Source: Methanomassiliicoccaceae archaeon UBA472
Lineage (GTDB): Archaea; Thermoplasmatota; Thermoplasmata; Methanomassiliicoccales; UBA472
DNA length: 12,209 nucleotides
NCBI GenBank assembly: GCA_002497075.1
Contig: DAML01000033.1
Coordinates: forward strand, 1-12,209
Direction of reading: 5' to 3'
Below are positions 1 to 7,286 of the stretch, piece by piece. Within the stretch, counting starts at the first letter, position 1. Each line of letters begins with the position of its first letter. The notes beneath the pieces were generated by a model that was not told where the DNA came from, ran no database searches, and saw nothing but the letters and a program-made list of their open reading frames with translations. Both the position numbers and the translations under genes were made by a program.

Positions 1-172
1 CCCAGGCGAACTCGAAGGTTGCCTTTCCCTTCTCATCGGCCTGCTTCTTGAACTTCTCGATGACGTAGGGGTCGATTGCACCGGTGTCGAGCAACATTCT
101 GCCGACGGTGGTGGACTTTCCGTGATCTACATGACCTATGAATACGAGATTCATGTGAGGTTTGTCTGCCAT
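1..172 (-). CDS. tuf: Translation elongation factor EF-1alpha, N-terminal part
   Basis: This is the archaeal counterpart of EF-Tu, a GTPase that brings aminoacyl-tRNA to the ribosomal A site. Only the first 57 residues are inside the window and the rest lies beyond the left edge. The protein starts MADKPHMNLVFIGHVDHGKS, with the P-loop GHVDHGKST at residues 13-21, and continues with the helix that in archaeal EF-1alpha leads to switch I. The ATG at 172-170 has a clear Shine-Dalgarno site, GGAGGG at 180-185, seven bases upstream. It follows EF-2 on the same strand after an 84-base gap that holds a TATA-like box, so it may have its own promoter as well as read-through from the S12 operon. The alternative, aSelB or another translational GTPase, is unlikely because the N-terminus matches EF-1alpha closely. 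Confidence 0.95.
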   Translation of the reverse strand, partial: MADKPHMNLVFIGHVDHGKSTTVGRMLLDTGAIDPYVIEKFKKQADEKGKATFEFAW

Positions 173-179
173 TTGTTTT

Positions 180-185
180 CCCTCC
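180..185 (-). promoter_or_regulatory. Shine-Dalgarno site of the EF-1alpha gene
   Basis: On the minus strand GGAGGG lies seven bases before the ATG at 172. This matches the archaeal anti-Shine-Dalgarno end of 16S rRNA and fixes the EF-1alpha start. Confidence 0.8.
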
Positions 186-235
186 AGATTTTTCCTTATA
201 TACTATGAGTTGATTGCCTCTCGATATTATTCATT

Positions 236-245
236 CTATATAACC
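236..245 (-). promoter_or_regulatory. TATA-like box upstream of EF-1alpha
   Basis: On the minus strand this reads GGTTATATAG. A transcript starting about 25 bases downstream would begin near 215 and give a leader of about 43 bases, enough to include the Shine-Dalgarno site at 180-185. A second AT-rich stretch at about 196-205 is too close to the start codon to leave room for that site. The call rests on sequence and spacing alone. Confidence 0.4.
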
Positions 246-256
246 GTTTTTCATCT

Positions 257-2461
257 TCAGCCGGAGTAATATCCTGCGTCGTAAGGCTGGGGGTTCAGTC
301 CCTTCCTCTTTCTGATATCTCCGACCACCTTGTCCTGCAGTTCCCTCGGCAGGATCACGAAGCCTGAGTTCTCGGTCGACCATAGGGCGCGTCCCTGGGT
401 TGCCCCGCGTATGGCGCTGGCGAAACCGAACATCTCGGCGACCGGCGCCTTGGAGATGATAACCGTGGCGTCGTGGTCCTGGTGGATGTCCTCTATGGTG
501 GACCGGCGTCCCTGCAGTTCGCGGGTAACGTCACCCATCATGTCCTGCGGACAGTTGATGTAGACCTTTTGCATGGGCTCAAGCAGCGACCTGCCAGCCT
601 GGCACATAGCACCGTATATGCCGGAGCGAGTTGCCGGGATGACCTGTCCTGGGCCCCTGTGGATGGAGTCCTCGTGCAGCTTGGCATCGACCAGCATGAC
701 CTTCAGTCCGGCCACGCGCTCGTTGGCCAGCGGACCCTGGTCCATTGCCTCATCGAAGGCCTGCTTGCACAGCTCCATGGTCTCGTGCAGGTTCTGGATA
801 CCCTTGGTGGTGTCCAGGAACACGTTGTTGTTCTTGAAGCAGACGACTCCCTTGGCCTGCTCCTTGTCCATCCCGAGGTCGCTGAGCTGCTTGGCGAGGG
901 CCTTGGGGTCCTTGATCTTCCCATCGACCTTGACCTCGCCGTTCTTGATCGCTTCGACGATGGCTTCCTCGAGCGGCTCGACGATCATGTAGAACTTGTT
1001 GTGCTTGTTGGGCGACTTGCCCTCGAACGGACCGCCACGGCCCTTGACGGCCTCGCGGTAGACGACGATAGGCGCGGAGGACTTGATCTCCACCTTGTGG
1101 TCGTTGACTATGCGGTACTGGGTGATCTCCAAGTGGAGCTCCCCCATTCCGGACAGCAGGTTCTCCCCGGTCTCCTGGTTGATCTGCACCTGAATGGACG
1201 GGTCGGCCTTTCCGATGGTCCTCAGCACATCGACCAGCTTGGGCAGGTCCTTCATGTGCTTGGCCTCGATGGCCACGGTGACCACCGGTTCGGTGTAGTG
1301 GGATATCTTCTCGAACGGCTCCATGTCCTTGTCGGATGAGCAGGTGGCGCCAGAGATGGCATCCTTCAGTCCGGAAAGGGCGACGATGTTGCCCGCTTCC
1401 ACCTCGTCCACTGCGATGCGGTCGGCGCCGACGCTCATCGCGACGGTCTGTACACGGTTGGCGTTGGGCATCCCGAGGATGTACATCTCTTGCCCTCGGA
1501 CGACCTTGCCGGAGAACAGCCTTCCCATGGCCACCTCACCGGCGTGAGGATCGATGACTATCTTGGTGCACATGAAGGTCGTGGGACCCTGCCGGTCGCA
1601 GTTCATCATGGCTTTGCCGACCTCGGACTGGAGATCGCCCTTCCATATGACCGGGATACGGATCTTCTGAGCCTCCAACGGGTTGGGAACGTGGGTGATG
1701 ACCATGTCCAGCAGAACCTCGTGCACCGGGGACTTCTTGGCCAGGGTCTTCTGGTCCTCGTTCTTGCAGAAGTTGTATACGTCCTTGAAGGAAATGCCGC
1801 TCTTCTTCATGTACGGGGCGGATATGGCCCAGTTGTTGAAGGCGGAGCCGAAGGCGACGGAGCCGTCCTCGACCTTTACCTGCCACTTCTTGCGGAGGTC
1901 CTCCGGCAAGTTGGCAATGATCCTCTTGTTCACTTCAGCGATGATCTGGATGAAGCGCTGCTGCATCTCCTGCTCGGTGACCTTCAGCTCGTTGATGAGG
2001 CGGTCGACCTTGTTCACGAACAGGACCGGGCGAACCCGTTCCTTCAGAGCCTGACGAATGACGGTCTCGGTCTGGGGCATTATGCCCTCGACAGCACAGA
2101 CCAGGATGATGCATCCGTCCAGAGCCCTCATGGCCCTGGTAACGTCCCCGCCAAAGTCAACGTGGCCGGGAGTGTCGATCAGGTTGATCAGGTAATCCTT
2201 CCCGTCGCCTTGCCAAGTGTGGACCATCGAGGCGTTCGCCGCGTTGATGGTGATGCCACGGGCCTGCTCCTGTTCGTCGAAGTCCAGCATAAGCTGCTTG
2301 CCGGCGAGGTTCTCCGACATCATACCGGCCCCGGCGATGAGGTTATCGCTCAGGGTGGTCTTCCCGTGGTCGATGTGCGCGGCGGTACCGATGTTCCTGA
2401 TGAACTCAGGAGTCATCATGATGTCCTGAGCCTTTTTGATGTTGTCCTCTTTTCTGCCCAT
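257..2461 (-). CDS. fusA: Archaeal translation elongation factor EF-2
   Basis: EF-2 is the GTPase that drives tRNA-mRNA translocation on the ribosome. The protein has 734 residues, the usual length for the archaeal family. The GTPase motifs are in order: P-loop AHIDHGKTT at 28-36, switch I GITIN at about 69-73, DTPGH at 96-100 and NKVD at 150-153. The domain IV tip carries SIHRGPGQ, whose histidine (residue 601, codon at 659-661) is the position converted to diphthamide in archaea and eukaryotes. I chose the ATG at 2461 because AGGTG at 2468-2472 is a well-spaced Shine-Dalgarno site for it. A GTG three codons upstream (2470) is in frame but overlaps that site. The gene begins 14 bases after the S7 stop and ends 84 bases before EF-1alpha, in the classic archaeal order S12, S7, EF-2, EF-1alpha. 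Confidence 0.97.
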   Translation of the reverse strand: MGRKEDNIKKAQDIMMTPEFIRNIGTAAHIDHGKTTLSDNLIAGAGMMSENLAGKQLMLDFDEQEQARGITINAANASMVHTWQGDGKDYLINLIDTPGHVDFGGDVTRAMRALDGCIILVCAVEGIMPQTETVIRQALKERVRPVLFVNKVDRLINELKVTEQEMQQRFIQIIAEVNKRIIANLPEDLRKKWQVKVEDGSVAFGSAFNNWAISAPYMKKSGISFKDVYNFCKNEDQKTLAKKSPVHEVLLDMVITHVPNPLEAQKIRIPVIWKGDLQSEVGKAMMNCDRQGPTTFMCTKIVIDPHAGEVAMGRLFSGKVVRGQEMYILGMPNANRVQTVAMSVGADRIAVDEVEAGNIVALSGLKDAISGATCSSDKDMEPFEKISHYTEPVVTVAIEAKHMKDLPKLVDVLRTIGKADPSIQVQINQETGENLLSGMGELHLEITQYRIVNDHKVEIKSSAPIVVYREAVKGRGGPFEGKSPNKHNKFYMIVEPLEEAIVEAIKNGEVKVDGKIKDPKALAKQLSDLGMDKEQAKGVVCFKNNNVFLDTTKGIQNLHETMELCKQAFDEAMDQGPLANERVAGLKVMLVDAKLHEDSIHRGPGQVIPATRSGIYGAMCQAGRSLLEPMQKVYINCPQDMMGDVTRELQGRRSTIEDIHQDHDATVIISKAPVAEMFGFASAIRGATQGRALWSTENSGFVILPRELQDKVVGDIRKRKGLNPQPYDAGYYSG

Positions 2462-2475
2462 TTTCCCCACCTGGT

Positions 2476-3063
2476 TTAACGAGCTGAAGAAGCGACCCTT
2501 TCGATCTCTTCTTTCTTGGCCACGGAGAAGCTGTTCATGTCGCCCTTGGAGGCCAGGATGAGCTCTTCAGCCAGGCATTGCTCGATGGGCTTGGTGTTCT
2601 TGAACGAGGCGTTGACCGAGCCCTTGGAGATGTTGCGCAGAGCGATGTCCAATCTGCGGGAGGGAGCGACATCCACGGCCTTCGGTACGGATATTCCTCC
2701 GAACTGCAGGCGGGTGATCTCTTCCCGGGGAGCGGCGTTCTCCAGAGCCTCGACCAGAACCTGGATGGGGTTCTTCTTGGTGCGCTGCTCTATGATATCG
2801 AAGGCCTTCTTGGTGACGTTGTAGGCCTTTAGCTTCTTGCCGGTGAACACCTCGGTCCTCATCATGTTGTTGATCAGGCGCTCGACGATGTTGACCTTGG
2901 ACTTGCCGAACCACTTGTTGGCGTGCCGGGCGGTGGTGTGGGGCACGGCGGTGGGGGTCAAGTTGATGTACTTGGCCAAACCCCCGTCCTTCACTACGAC
3001 CTCGCCGCTGGCGTACTTGCCGAACAGCAGAATGTTATCGAATTTGAAACTGCTCTCTTCCAC
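2476..3063 (-). CDS. rps7: 30S ribosomal protein S7
   Basis: S7 binds the 3' major domain of 16S rRNA, starts head assembly and sits at the E site of the small subunit. The core segments are those of archaeal S7: KYINLTPTAVPHT, KSKVNIVERLINNMMR, ENAAPREEITRLQFGGISVP and the C-terminal KKEEIERVASSAR. The call gives 195 residues from GTG at 3063, which lies six bases after AGGTG within AGGTGAT (3068-3074). Another GTG at 3072 would overlap the S12 stop as GTGA and add three residues, but it is part of the Shine-Dalgarno site itself, so I prefer 3063. The gene is translationally coupled to S12 upstream and followed closely by EF-2. Confidence 0.95.
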   Translation of the reverse strand: MEESSFKFDNILLFGKYASGEVVVKDGGLAKYINLTPTAVPHTTARHANKWFGKSKVNIVERLINNMMRTEVFTGKKLKAYNVTKKAFDIIEQRTKKNPIQVLVEALENAAPREEITRLQFGGISVPKAVDVAPSRRLDIALRNISKGSVNASFKNTKPIEQCLAEELILASKGDMNSFSVAKKEEIERVASSAR

Positions 3064-3067
3064 AGAA

Positions 3068-3074
3068 ATCACCT
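3068..3074 (-). promoter_or_regulatory. Shine-Dalgarno site that decides the S7 start
   Basis: AGGTGAT on the minus strand is a seven-base match to the archaeal Shine-Dalgarno consensus. It overlaps the TGA stop of S12 (3069-3071), so a ribosome ending S12 would be placed to start S7 at the GTG at 3063. Confidence 0.65.
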
Positions 3075-3497
3075 GACCGGCTTCTCCTTCCTCCCCCTGA
3101 CCAATTCGTTCAGGGAGACATTGTTCACTTGGATGACCTTGTATCTGACCCCGGGAATGTCACCGTAGGAACGGCCCATTCTGCCTCCGATGCCTTCCAC
3201 AAGGACCTCATCATGTTCATCGATGAAGTTGATAGCGCCGTCGCCGACCGCGAATGCGGTGATCTGGCGACCGTTCTTGATCAACTGGACCTTGACACAC
3301 TTTCTGATGGCGGAGTTAGGCTGCTTGGCCTCGATACCGACCTTCTCCAGCACGATGCCTTTTGCCTGCGCTGCACCCTCGAGCGGATCGGACCTTTCCT
3401 TGAGCTTCAACAGCCTTCTCTTGTAAGACCTGTCGCTCCACCTGGACGCCTGCCGATCGTTCCTCAGCTTTCTGGCAGTGAATAATCCTTTAGCCAA
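3069..3497 (-). CDS. rps12: 30S ribosomal protein S12 (TTG start)
   Basis: S12 lies at the decoding centre and helps control accuracy. The diagnostic motifs are present: RWSDRSYKRR, DPLEGAAQAKGIVLEKVG, the nearly invariant loop KQPNSAIRKCVKV, DGAINFIDEHDEVLVEGIGG and the C-terminal RGRKEKPVR. I place the start at the TTG at 3497, giving 142 residues beginning MAKGLFTARKL. This lines up with the usual archaeal N-terminus, and GAGGTGA at 3503-3509 sits just upstream at proper spacing. The in-frame GTG at 3506 would give three extra residues but lies inside that Shine-Dalgarno site. It is the first gene of its operon. In many euryarchaea NusA, L30e and the RNA polymerase genes come just before it, but here an unrelated operon does. 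Confidence 0.96.
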   Translation of the reverse strand: MAKGLFTARKLRNDRQASRWSDRSYKRRLLKLKERSDPLEGAAQAKGIVLEKVGIEAKQPNSAIRKCVKVQLIKNGRQITAFAVGDGAINFIDEHDEVLVEGIGGRMGRSYGDIPGVRYKVIQVNNVSLNELVRGRKEKPVR

Positions 3498-3502
3498 ATA
3501 TT

Positions 3503-3510
3503 TCACCTCT
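3503..3510 (-). promoter_or_regulatory. Shine-Dalgarno site that decides the S12 start
   Basis: The minus strand reads AGAGGTGA followed by five bases and then TTG. The strong match supports the TTG at 3497 over the GTG at 3506. Confidence 0.7.
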
Positions 3511-3540
3511 AATACAGGAGCATCGCACCTATTACCGATT

Positions 3541-3550
3541 TTGTATATAA
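3541..3550 (-). promoter_or_regulatory. TATA box of the S12 operon
   Basis: The minus strand reads TTATATACAA here, a good archaeal TATA box. Its centre is near 3546, so transcription should start near 3520. That leaves a short leader of about 20 bases that includes the Shine-Dalgarno site of S12. The rest of the 131-base gap up to 3628 shows no gene. Confidence 0.55.
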
Positions 3551-3628
3551 GAATATGGGATTATGGACATCGGCCAAATCACGATGCTGGACGGTAATGA
3601 GGCCATGTGGTTTGCCACCGTTCACGGC

Positions 3629-4090
3629 CTATGATGTGTAAGGCGCATCAGGCGCCTTCCGGTCGGGAGGGAAGGGCCTCAGGACCCTTACTAGACGCCC
3701 GGCGCTGTCATAGCCATAGACCATGTAGTAGAACAGCCACCAGTTATTAAGTTCTAGCATCATGTAGCGGACCCTCATGGCGTCCGATCGGGGGGCCAAA
3801 ACCACAAGTCTTATCTTCTTTTTAAGAACGTCGCGATAGGCGAGGAGCCGGTCCTTCTCCTTCCACGAATCGGCGGTCTCGATTATATCCTGACCGATCA
3901 ATTTCCCCTGATAGAATATGTCAATAAGCCCGCGCCCGGCCTCGTCTACTGAGAAATGCGTGGCGATATCGGGGTGCGGAAGCTCCTCTTGAATCTCCTG
4001 CAGGCGCCTTTTAGCGACCTTGAACATCAGGTCATCGGCCACGCAAGGATAACAGGGAACGCGTACAGATAATGATTTCCAGACGCTCAT
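3629..4090 (-). CDS. Hypothetical protein coupled to DUF99 gene
   Basis: I do not recognise this 153-residue protein. The start used is the ATG at 4090, which overlaps the DUF99 stop as ATGA, a common sign of translational coupling; GGAAGG lies close upstream. A longer in-frame reading back to 4180 exists but would run inside the DUF99 gene. Visible features are a CxxC pair early on (VPCYPCVADD, about residues 13-22), a basic helix (KVAKRRLQEIQEELPHPDI), a segment ending GLIDIFYQGKLIGQDIIE, a hydrophobic strand IRLVVLAP, and an aromatic-rich stretch ELNNWWLFYYMVYGY. The tail is rich in proline and charge. Codon use resembles its neighbours and the frame is open throughout, so it looks like a real gene. 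A nuclease-like alpha/beta fold is conceivable, but I see no firm catalytic motif and give no function. Confidence 0.75.
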   Translation of the reverse strand: MSVWKSLSVRVPCYPCVADDLMFKVAKRRLQEIQEELPHPDIATHFSVDEAGRGLIDIFYQGKLIGQDIIETADSWKEKDRLLAYRDVLKKKIRLVVLAPRSDAMRVRYMMLELNNWWLFYYMVYGYDSAGRLVRVLRPFPPDRKAPDAPYTS

Positions 4091-4659
4091 GCCCTTCCGT
4101 GGGATTCCCCGCGCACCAGAGCGGTAGCGACCAGATGCGCCAGGCGTACCGGCTCCGGGAGGCATCCCCGGACGATGCACCGGCGAACCATGGCATCGGC
4201 CTCCCCCTCATCGATACCTTCCGAGGTAACGAACACCCGACCATCGGGCACCTCCACTGGACGTGTGCGGTTGCGGGAAATGATCTCGAATCGCCGTTCC
4301 CAGTCCAAGAAATGCGCCATCAGGGCATCACGAATCGAGGTCAGGTCCGGTTCGTCGCGGGAGATCGTCAGGACCGGAACACCGAGGTTGGCGCTCAGCT
4401 CCCGGACGTCAACCACGTTGAAGCCGCCCAGGGCTGCACCGTCCACCATGACCATGCGCACCTGTTCGGAGAAGCGGGAGTCCCGGACCATGCTCAAGAT
4501 CGCCTCGTTGGCATCCTCGCCGTCCACCTGGCAGGATGAGATCATCACACCTTCCACATAACCAGGGGGGCAGACCAGTACACCGACCAGAGGTGCTCGC
4601 CCTTGGCCTTTTTGGAAAGGCCCGTCGTCTATGCCGAGCACGCGGGCCTGACCCTTCAA
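4087..4659 (-). CDS. DUF99 (UPF0215) family protein
   Basis: This 190-residue protein has the family hallmarks: RVLGIDDGPF near the N-terminus (6-15), VDGEDAN, MVMVDGAALGGFNVVDV in the middle, and GVPVLTISRDEPD. DUF99 is an archaeal family thought to share the RNase H-like fold of endonuclease V; its cellular role is not established. The acidic residues of GIDDG and VDG are candidates for a metal site by analogy, which is inference. The call begins at TTG (4659), immediately after the TAA of Pth2 with no gap, and gives the expected distance to RVLGIDD. A GTG seven codons in is possible. The gene overlaps the next one by four bases, so the two are probably coupled. Confidence 0.85.
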   Translation of the reverse strand: MKGQARVLGIDDGPFQKGQGRAPLVGVLVCPPGYVEGVMISSCQVDGEDANEAILSMVRDSRFSEQVRMVMVDGAALGGFNVVDVRELSANLGVPVLTISRDEPDLTSIRDALMAHFLDWERRFEIISRNRTRPVEVPDGRVFVTSEGIDEGEADAMVRRCIVRGCLPEPVRLAHLVATALVRGESHGRA

Positions 4660-5019
4660 TTACATCAGCCCCAGGTGTCCGGTCACCCGGTCCACCTCGG
4701 CGTTAGGAGCCGGACCTATGCCCAGGCAGGTCGTGGTGTTCGGTGGCAGCTCGGTCATCCCGGCGTCGGTGATGAGCGATGTGACCAGACCGAAATCCTC
4801 GGCGGCCTGCTTGATCTTGTAAAGCTCCGCCAGGTCCTGGACCTTGACCACCACCTTCTTCTGCCCCTCGTTGTACCAACGCTCGAAGTTCGCAGGCTTG
4901 CGCTTCTTGCTGGCTAGAGCGCAATTGACAGCGGCGTGCGCGACCTGCGCGGCCATTTTACCAGGTGATATCTTGAGGTCCTTGCGGACCACGATGACCA
5001 TCTTGAGCTCGAAGTCCAT
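4660..5019 (-). CDS. pth2: Peptidyl-tRNA hydrolase, archaeal/eukaryotic type (Pth2)
   Basis: Pth2 cleaves peptidyl-tRNA that has dropped off the ribosome and frees tRNA for reuse. The protein has 119 residues, the usual size. The first motif is RKDLKISPGKMAAQVAHAA (12-30), containing the conserved lysines, glutamine and histidine. The second is DAGMTELPPNTTTCLGIGP (85-103), where most relatives have DAGxTQ. The C-terminus ends VDRVTGHLGLM as in archaeal homologues. I chose the ATG at 5019 because GAAGGT lies just upstream and the next ATG (5034) would overlap the zinc-ribbon gene out of frame. It follows that gene by seven bases, and DUF99 starts directly after its stop. Its place in this operon fits a translation-support role. 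Confidence 0.93.
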   Translation of the reverse strand: MDFELKMVIVVRKDLKISPGKMAAQVAHAAVNCALASKKRKPANFERWYNEGQKKVVVKVQDLAELYKIKQAAEDFGLVTSLITDAGMTELPPNTTTCLGIGPAPNAEVDRVTGHLGLM

Positions 5020-5026
5020 GGAACCT

Positions 5027-5245
5027 TCACACATCCCCGAAGGCCAGGGGGAACTGCCTGCGAAGCGCCCGCTCCTGGTTCTTCTTAGCTATCTCCAACA
5101 TCTGCTCCGTCTCTTCGGGGGTGAACTTGAAGCAGACGCTCTTCCCGCATATGGGGCAGGGGAACTCCCGGCCATCGAGGCAATCCTGGACCTGCACGGT
5201 GATCAGGATCTCGCATTTCGGGCAGCAAATTACAAGGGATTCCAT
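5027..5245 (-). CDS. Small zinc-ribbon protein
   Basis: A 72-residue protein with two CxxC knuckles, CPKC (8-11) and CPIC (30-33), spaced as in a classic zinc ribbon. A charged helix follows, with EETEQMLEIAKKNQERALRR. Such proteins bind zinc and often nucleic acid or a protein partner, but the exact role cannot be read from the sequence. It is the first gene of the operon zinc ribbon, Pth2, DUF99, unknown, so a role linked to translation or RNA is a reasonable guess. The start is the ATG at 5245; only a weak GGCGGT lies upstream, and a TATA-like element at 5273-5283 would give a leader of only a few bases. Confidence 0.8.
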   Translation of the reverse strand: MESLVICCPKCEILITVQVQDCLDGREFPCPICGKSVCFKFTPEETEQMLEIAKKNQERALRRQFPLAFGDV

Positions 5246-5272
5246 GTTAACCGCCTAGCCCATTTCCTGCCG

Positions 5273-5283
5273 CGGATATATCC
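5273..5283 (-). promoter_or_regulatory. TATA-like element of the zinc-ribbon operon
   Basis: The minus strand reads GGGATATATCC, which contains the palindrome GGATATATCC. Its centre is about 33 bases before the ATG at 5245, which predicts a start near 5253 and a very short leader. A related GCGGATATTACC lies 26 bases further on at 5298-5309, toward tgtA. Confidence 0.4.
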
Positions 5284-5310
5284 CTTTGCCGTCAGGTGCG
5301 GATATTACCT

Positions 5311-5320
5311 TTAATATAAC
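5311..5320 (+). promoter_or_regulatory. TATA box of tgtA, spaced for a leaderless mRNA
   Basis: TTAATATAAC is centred near 5315, 25 bases before the A of the tgtA ATG at 5340. Only GAGG at 5323-5326 resembles a Shine-Dalgarno site, and it lies too far from the ATG. Both facts point to a transcript that starts at or next to the start codon. Confidence 0.5.
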
Positions 5321-5339
5321 TAGAGGAAATGGGGCGACT

Positions 5340-7286
5340 ATGTTAGAGCTAGTGAGACGCGACGGGTTGGCGCGCATTTGCCGTCTGCACACCCGCCAAG
5401 GGGAGCTGGAGACCCCCTGCCTTCTGCCGGTCATCAATCCCAGGCTCATCACCGTTAGCCCGAGGGAGCTGTACGACGTGTTCGGTTTCCGGGCCATCAT
5501 CACCAATTCGTACATCATCCGTGGCGATCCAAAGATCAGGGAGGACGCCCTGAGCAAGGGGCTGCACGAGCTACTTGATTTTCCCGGGGTCATCATGACC
5601 GACTCCGGGACGTTCCAGTCGCACATGTACGGCGAGGTGGACCTGATCAACAAGGAGATCGTGGAGTTCCAGAGGGACATCGGGTCCGATATCGGGACGG
5701 TGCTGGACATATTCGCCGAACCGGACTGGAGCAAGGAGAGAACGGCCGAATCCATCGAGGTCACCCTGGAGAGGACGAAGGAGGCGGCAGATCTCAAGGG
5801 GGAGATGCTCCTGGCCGGGGTGGTCCAGGGCTCGATATATCCTGATCTGAGGGAGATGTGCGCCAGGCGGCTCTCGGAGATGGGAGTTGACGTGAACCCG
5901 GTGGGCGGTGTAGTTCCTCTTATGGAGACCTACCGCTTCGCTGAACTCGTCGACGTCATCGTGGCGGCCAAGAAGGGGCTGCGGCCCGATAGGCCTGTAC
6001 ATCTATTCGGCGCCGGTCACCCCATGCTCTTCGCCCTGGCCGTGCTGCTCGGATGCGACATGTTCGATTCGGCCTCCTACGCCAAGTTCGCCCGGGACGA
6101 CCGCTTCATGTTCCTGGAAGGAACGTTCCGATTGGCTGACATGAAGGCGTTGGAGTGCAACTGTCCCGCCTGCCATGGCCACGACCTCGAGGAGATCAAG
6201 GCCCTGCCGCCGGCCAAGCGGATGGCCCTCATCGCCAGGCACAACCTCTGGGTTTCCAAGATGGAGCTGGAGAGGGTCAAGAGAGCGATATTGGAGGGAG
6301 ACCTCTGGGAGCTGGTGGAGAGGCGCTGCCGCTCCCACCCGGCATTGCTGGATGCTCTAAGGGCCTTAGGCAAGCACCAGGAGTTCCTGGAGAAGTACGA
6401 GCCATTGTCCAGGGAGCATGCCCTGTTCTACACCGGCCCGGAAACGCTGAACCGGCCGGCGTTCCTCAGATTCCACAAGAGGTCGACAGAGAGGTACGAG
6501 CATCCCAAGACCGAGGTGGGCATGACCTTCGAGGAGCCGGAGAAACCGTACTCGAGAACTTTGCGCCCGGCCATGGACTCGATATTGGAGATAAGCGATG
6601 CGCATTTCCACGTCATAACGCCCTTCGGGCCCGTGCCCATAGAGCTGGACGAGGTCTACCCGATATCCCAATCCCTTTTCCCGAAGAACCAGGACCAGCA
6701 GACGATAGAGCGCACCAAGGAGCTCATGGAGGAACTCGGACATACTCACAGCTACAAGATGGGCGCCATATGGGATGGCGAGGAGACGCTGGAGTTCCTG
6801 AAGATGTTCTCCCAGGGGAAGGGCACCTTCGATATCGACATGGCAAGAGTTCGTGCCGTAGCCGATTACCAGTTCGGGAAAGGCGCGGCGGACGCGCTCC
6901 TTTCCGGCAATATCGGTTTGGTGAAATCAAAGAACGTGGACCGCATCCGGAACGTGCTCGTGGACGGCGAGCACGTCGTCTCCATGAGGGCCGAGGATGG
7001 TTTCCTAACTCTCCGCCCGGCCGGGGCAAGGAGATTGATCAAAGGCATCCCGGCACCAAGGATGAGGGTCACCATTCATGATGACGCGGTGGAGTTCAAC
7101 AAACAAGGCAAGAACGTCTTCTGCTCCTTCGTGACCGACGCCGATCCTGATATGAGGCTGCAGGACGAGGTCATGGTGGTGGACAAGGACGACAAACTGG
7201 TGGCGATAGGCCGAGCACAGCTCACCCGCGAGGAGATGCTGTGCTTCAAGAAGGGCGTGGCCGTGAAGGTGCGCGAAGGCGCTTAA
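5340..7286 (+). CDS. tgtA: Archaeosine tRNA-guanine transglycosylase
   Basis: TgtA swaps guanine 15 in the D-loop of archaeal tRNAs for preQ0, the first tRNA-bound step toward archaeosine. This is the full-length form of 648 residues. The catalytic domain shows MTDSGTFQ with Asp88 and FDSASYAKFARDDRFM with Asp243, the two aspartates expected of the TGT active site. The zinc site is ECNCPACHG plus a later His (Cys273, Cys275, Cys278, His301). The C-terminal region includes ADYQFGKGAADALLSG (508-523) and a PUA domain from about 574 to the end, which grips the tRNA. The ATG at 5340 gives the normal N-terminus; an in-frame TTG at 5286 would add 18 residues of unlikely sequence. The gene diverges from the zinc-ribbon operon and converges with pcc1, the stops overlapping in TTAA at 7283-7286. 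Confidence 0.96.
   Translation: MLELVRRDGLARICRLHTRQGELETPCLLPVINPRLITVSPRELYDVFGFRAIITNSYIIRGDPKIREDALSKGLHELLDFPGVIMTDSGTFQSHMYGEVDLINKEIVEFQRDIGSDIGTVLDIFAEPDWSKERTAESIEVTLERTKEAADLKGEMLLAGVVQGSIYPDLREMCARRLSEMGVDVNPVGGVVPLMETYRFAELVDVIVAAKKGLRPDRPVHLFGAGHPMLFALAVLLGCDMFDSASYAKFARDDRFMFLEGTFRLADMKALECNCPACHGHDLEEIKALPPAKRMALIARHNLWVSKMELERVKRAILEGDLWELVERRCRSHPALLDALRALGKHQEFLEKYEPLSREHALFYTGPETLNRPAFLRFHKRSTERYEHPKTEVGMTFEEPEKPYSRTLRPAMDSILEISDAHFHVITPFGPVPIELDEVYPISQSLFPKNQDQQTIERTKELMEELGHTHSYKMGAIWDGEETLEFLKMFSQGKGTFDIDMARVRAVADYQFGKGAADALLSGNIGLVKSKNVDRIRNVLVDGEHVVSMRAEDGFLTLRPAGARRLIKGIPAPRMRVTIHDDAVEFNKQGKNVFCSFVTDADPDMRLQDEVMVVDKDDKLVAIGRAQLTREEMLCFKKGVAVKVREGA

Noticed and set aside
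473..2479. Long plus-strand open frames opposite EF-2
   Set aside because: They are antisense to a well-conserved EF-2 gene and have the low-complexity composition of GC-rich shadow frames.
4088..4180. N-terminal extension of the unknown gene back to 4180
   Set aside because: The extra 30 residues lie inside DUF99 out of frame and are Gly, Pro and Arg rich; the ATGA junction at 4087-4090 is a better start.
6155..7081. Plus-strand 308-codon frame inside tgtA
   Set aside because: It is the alternate frame of tgtA, rich in Gly, Arg and Pro, with no domain; tgtA itself is intact.
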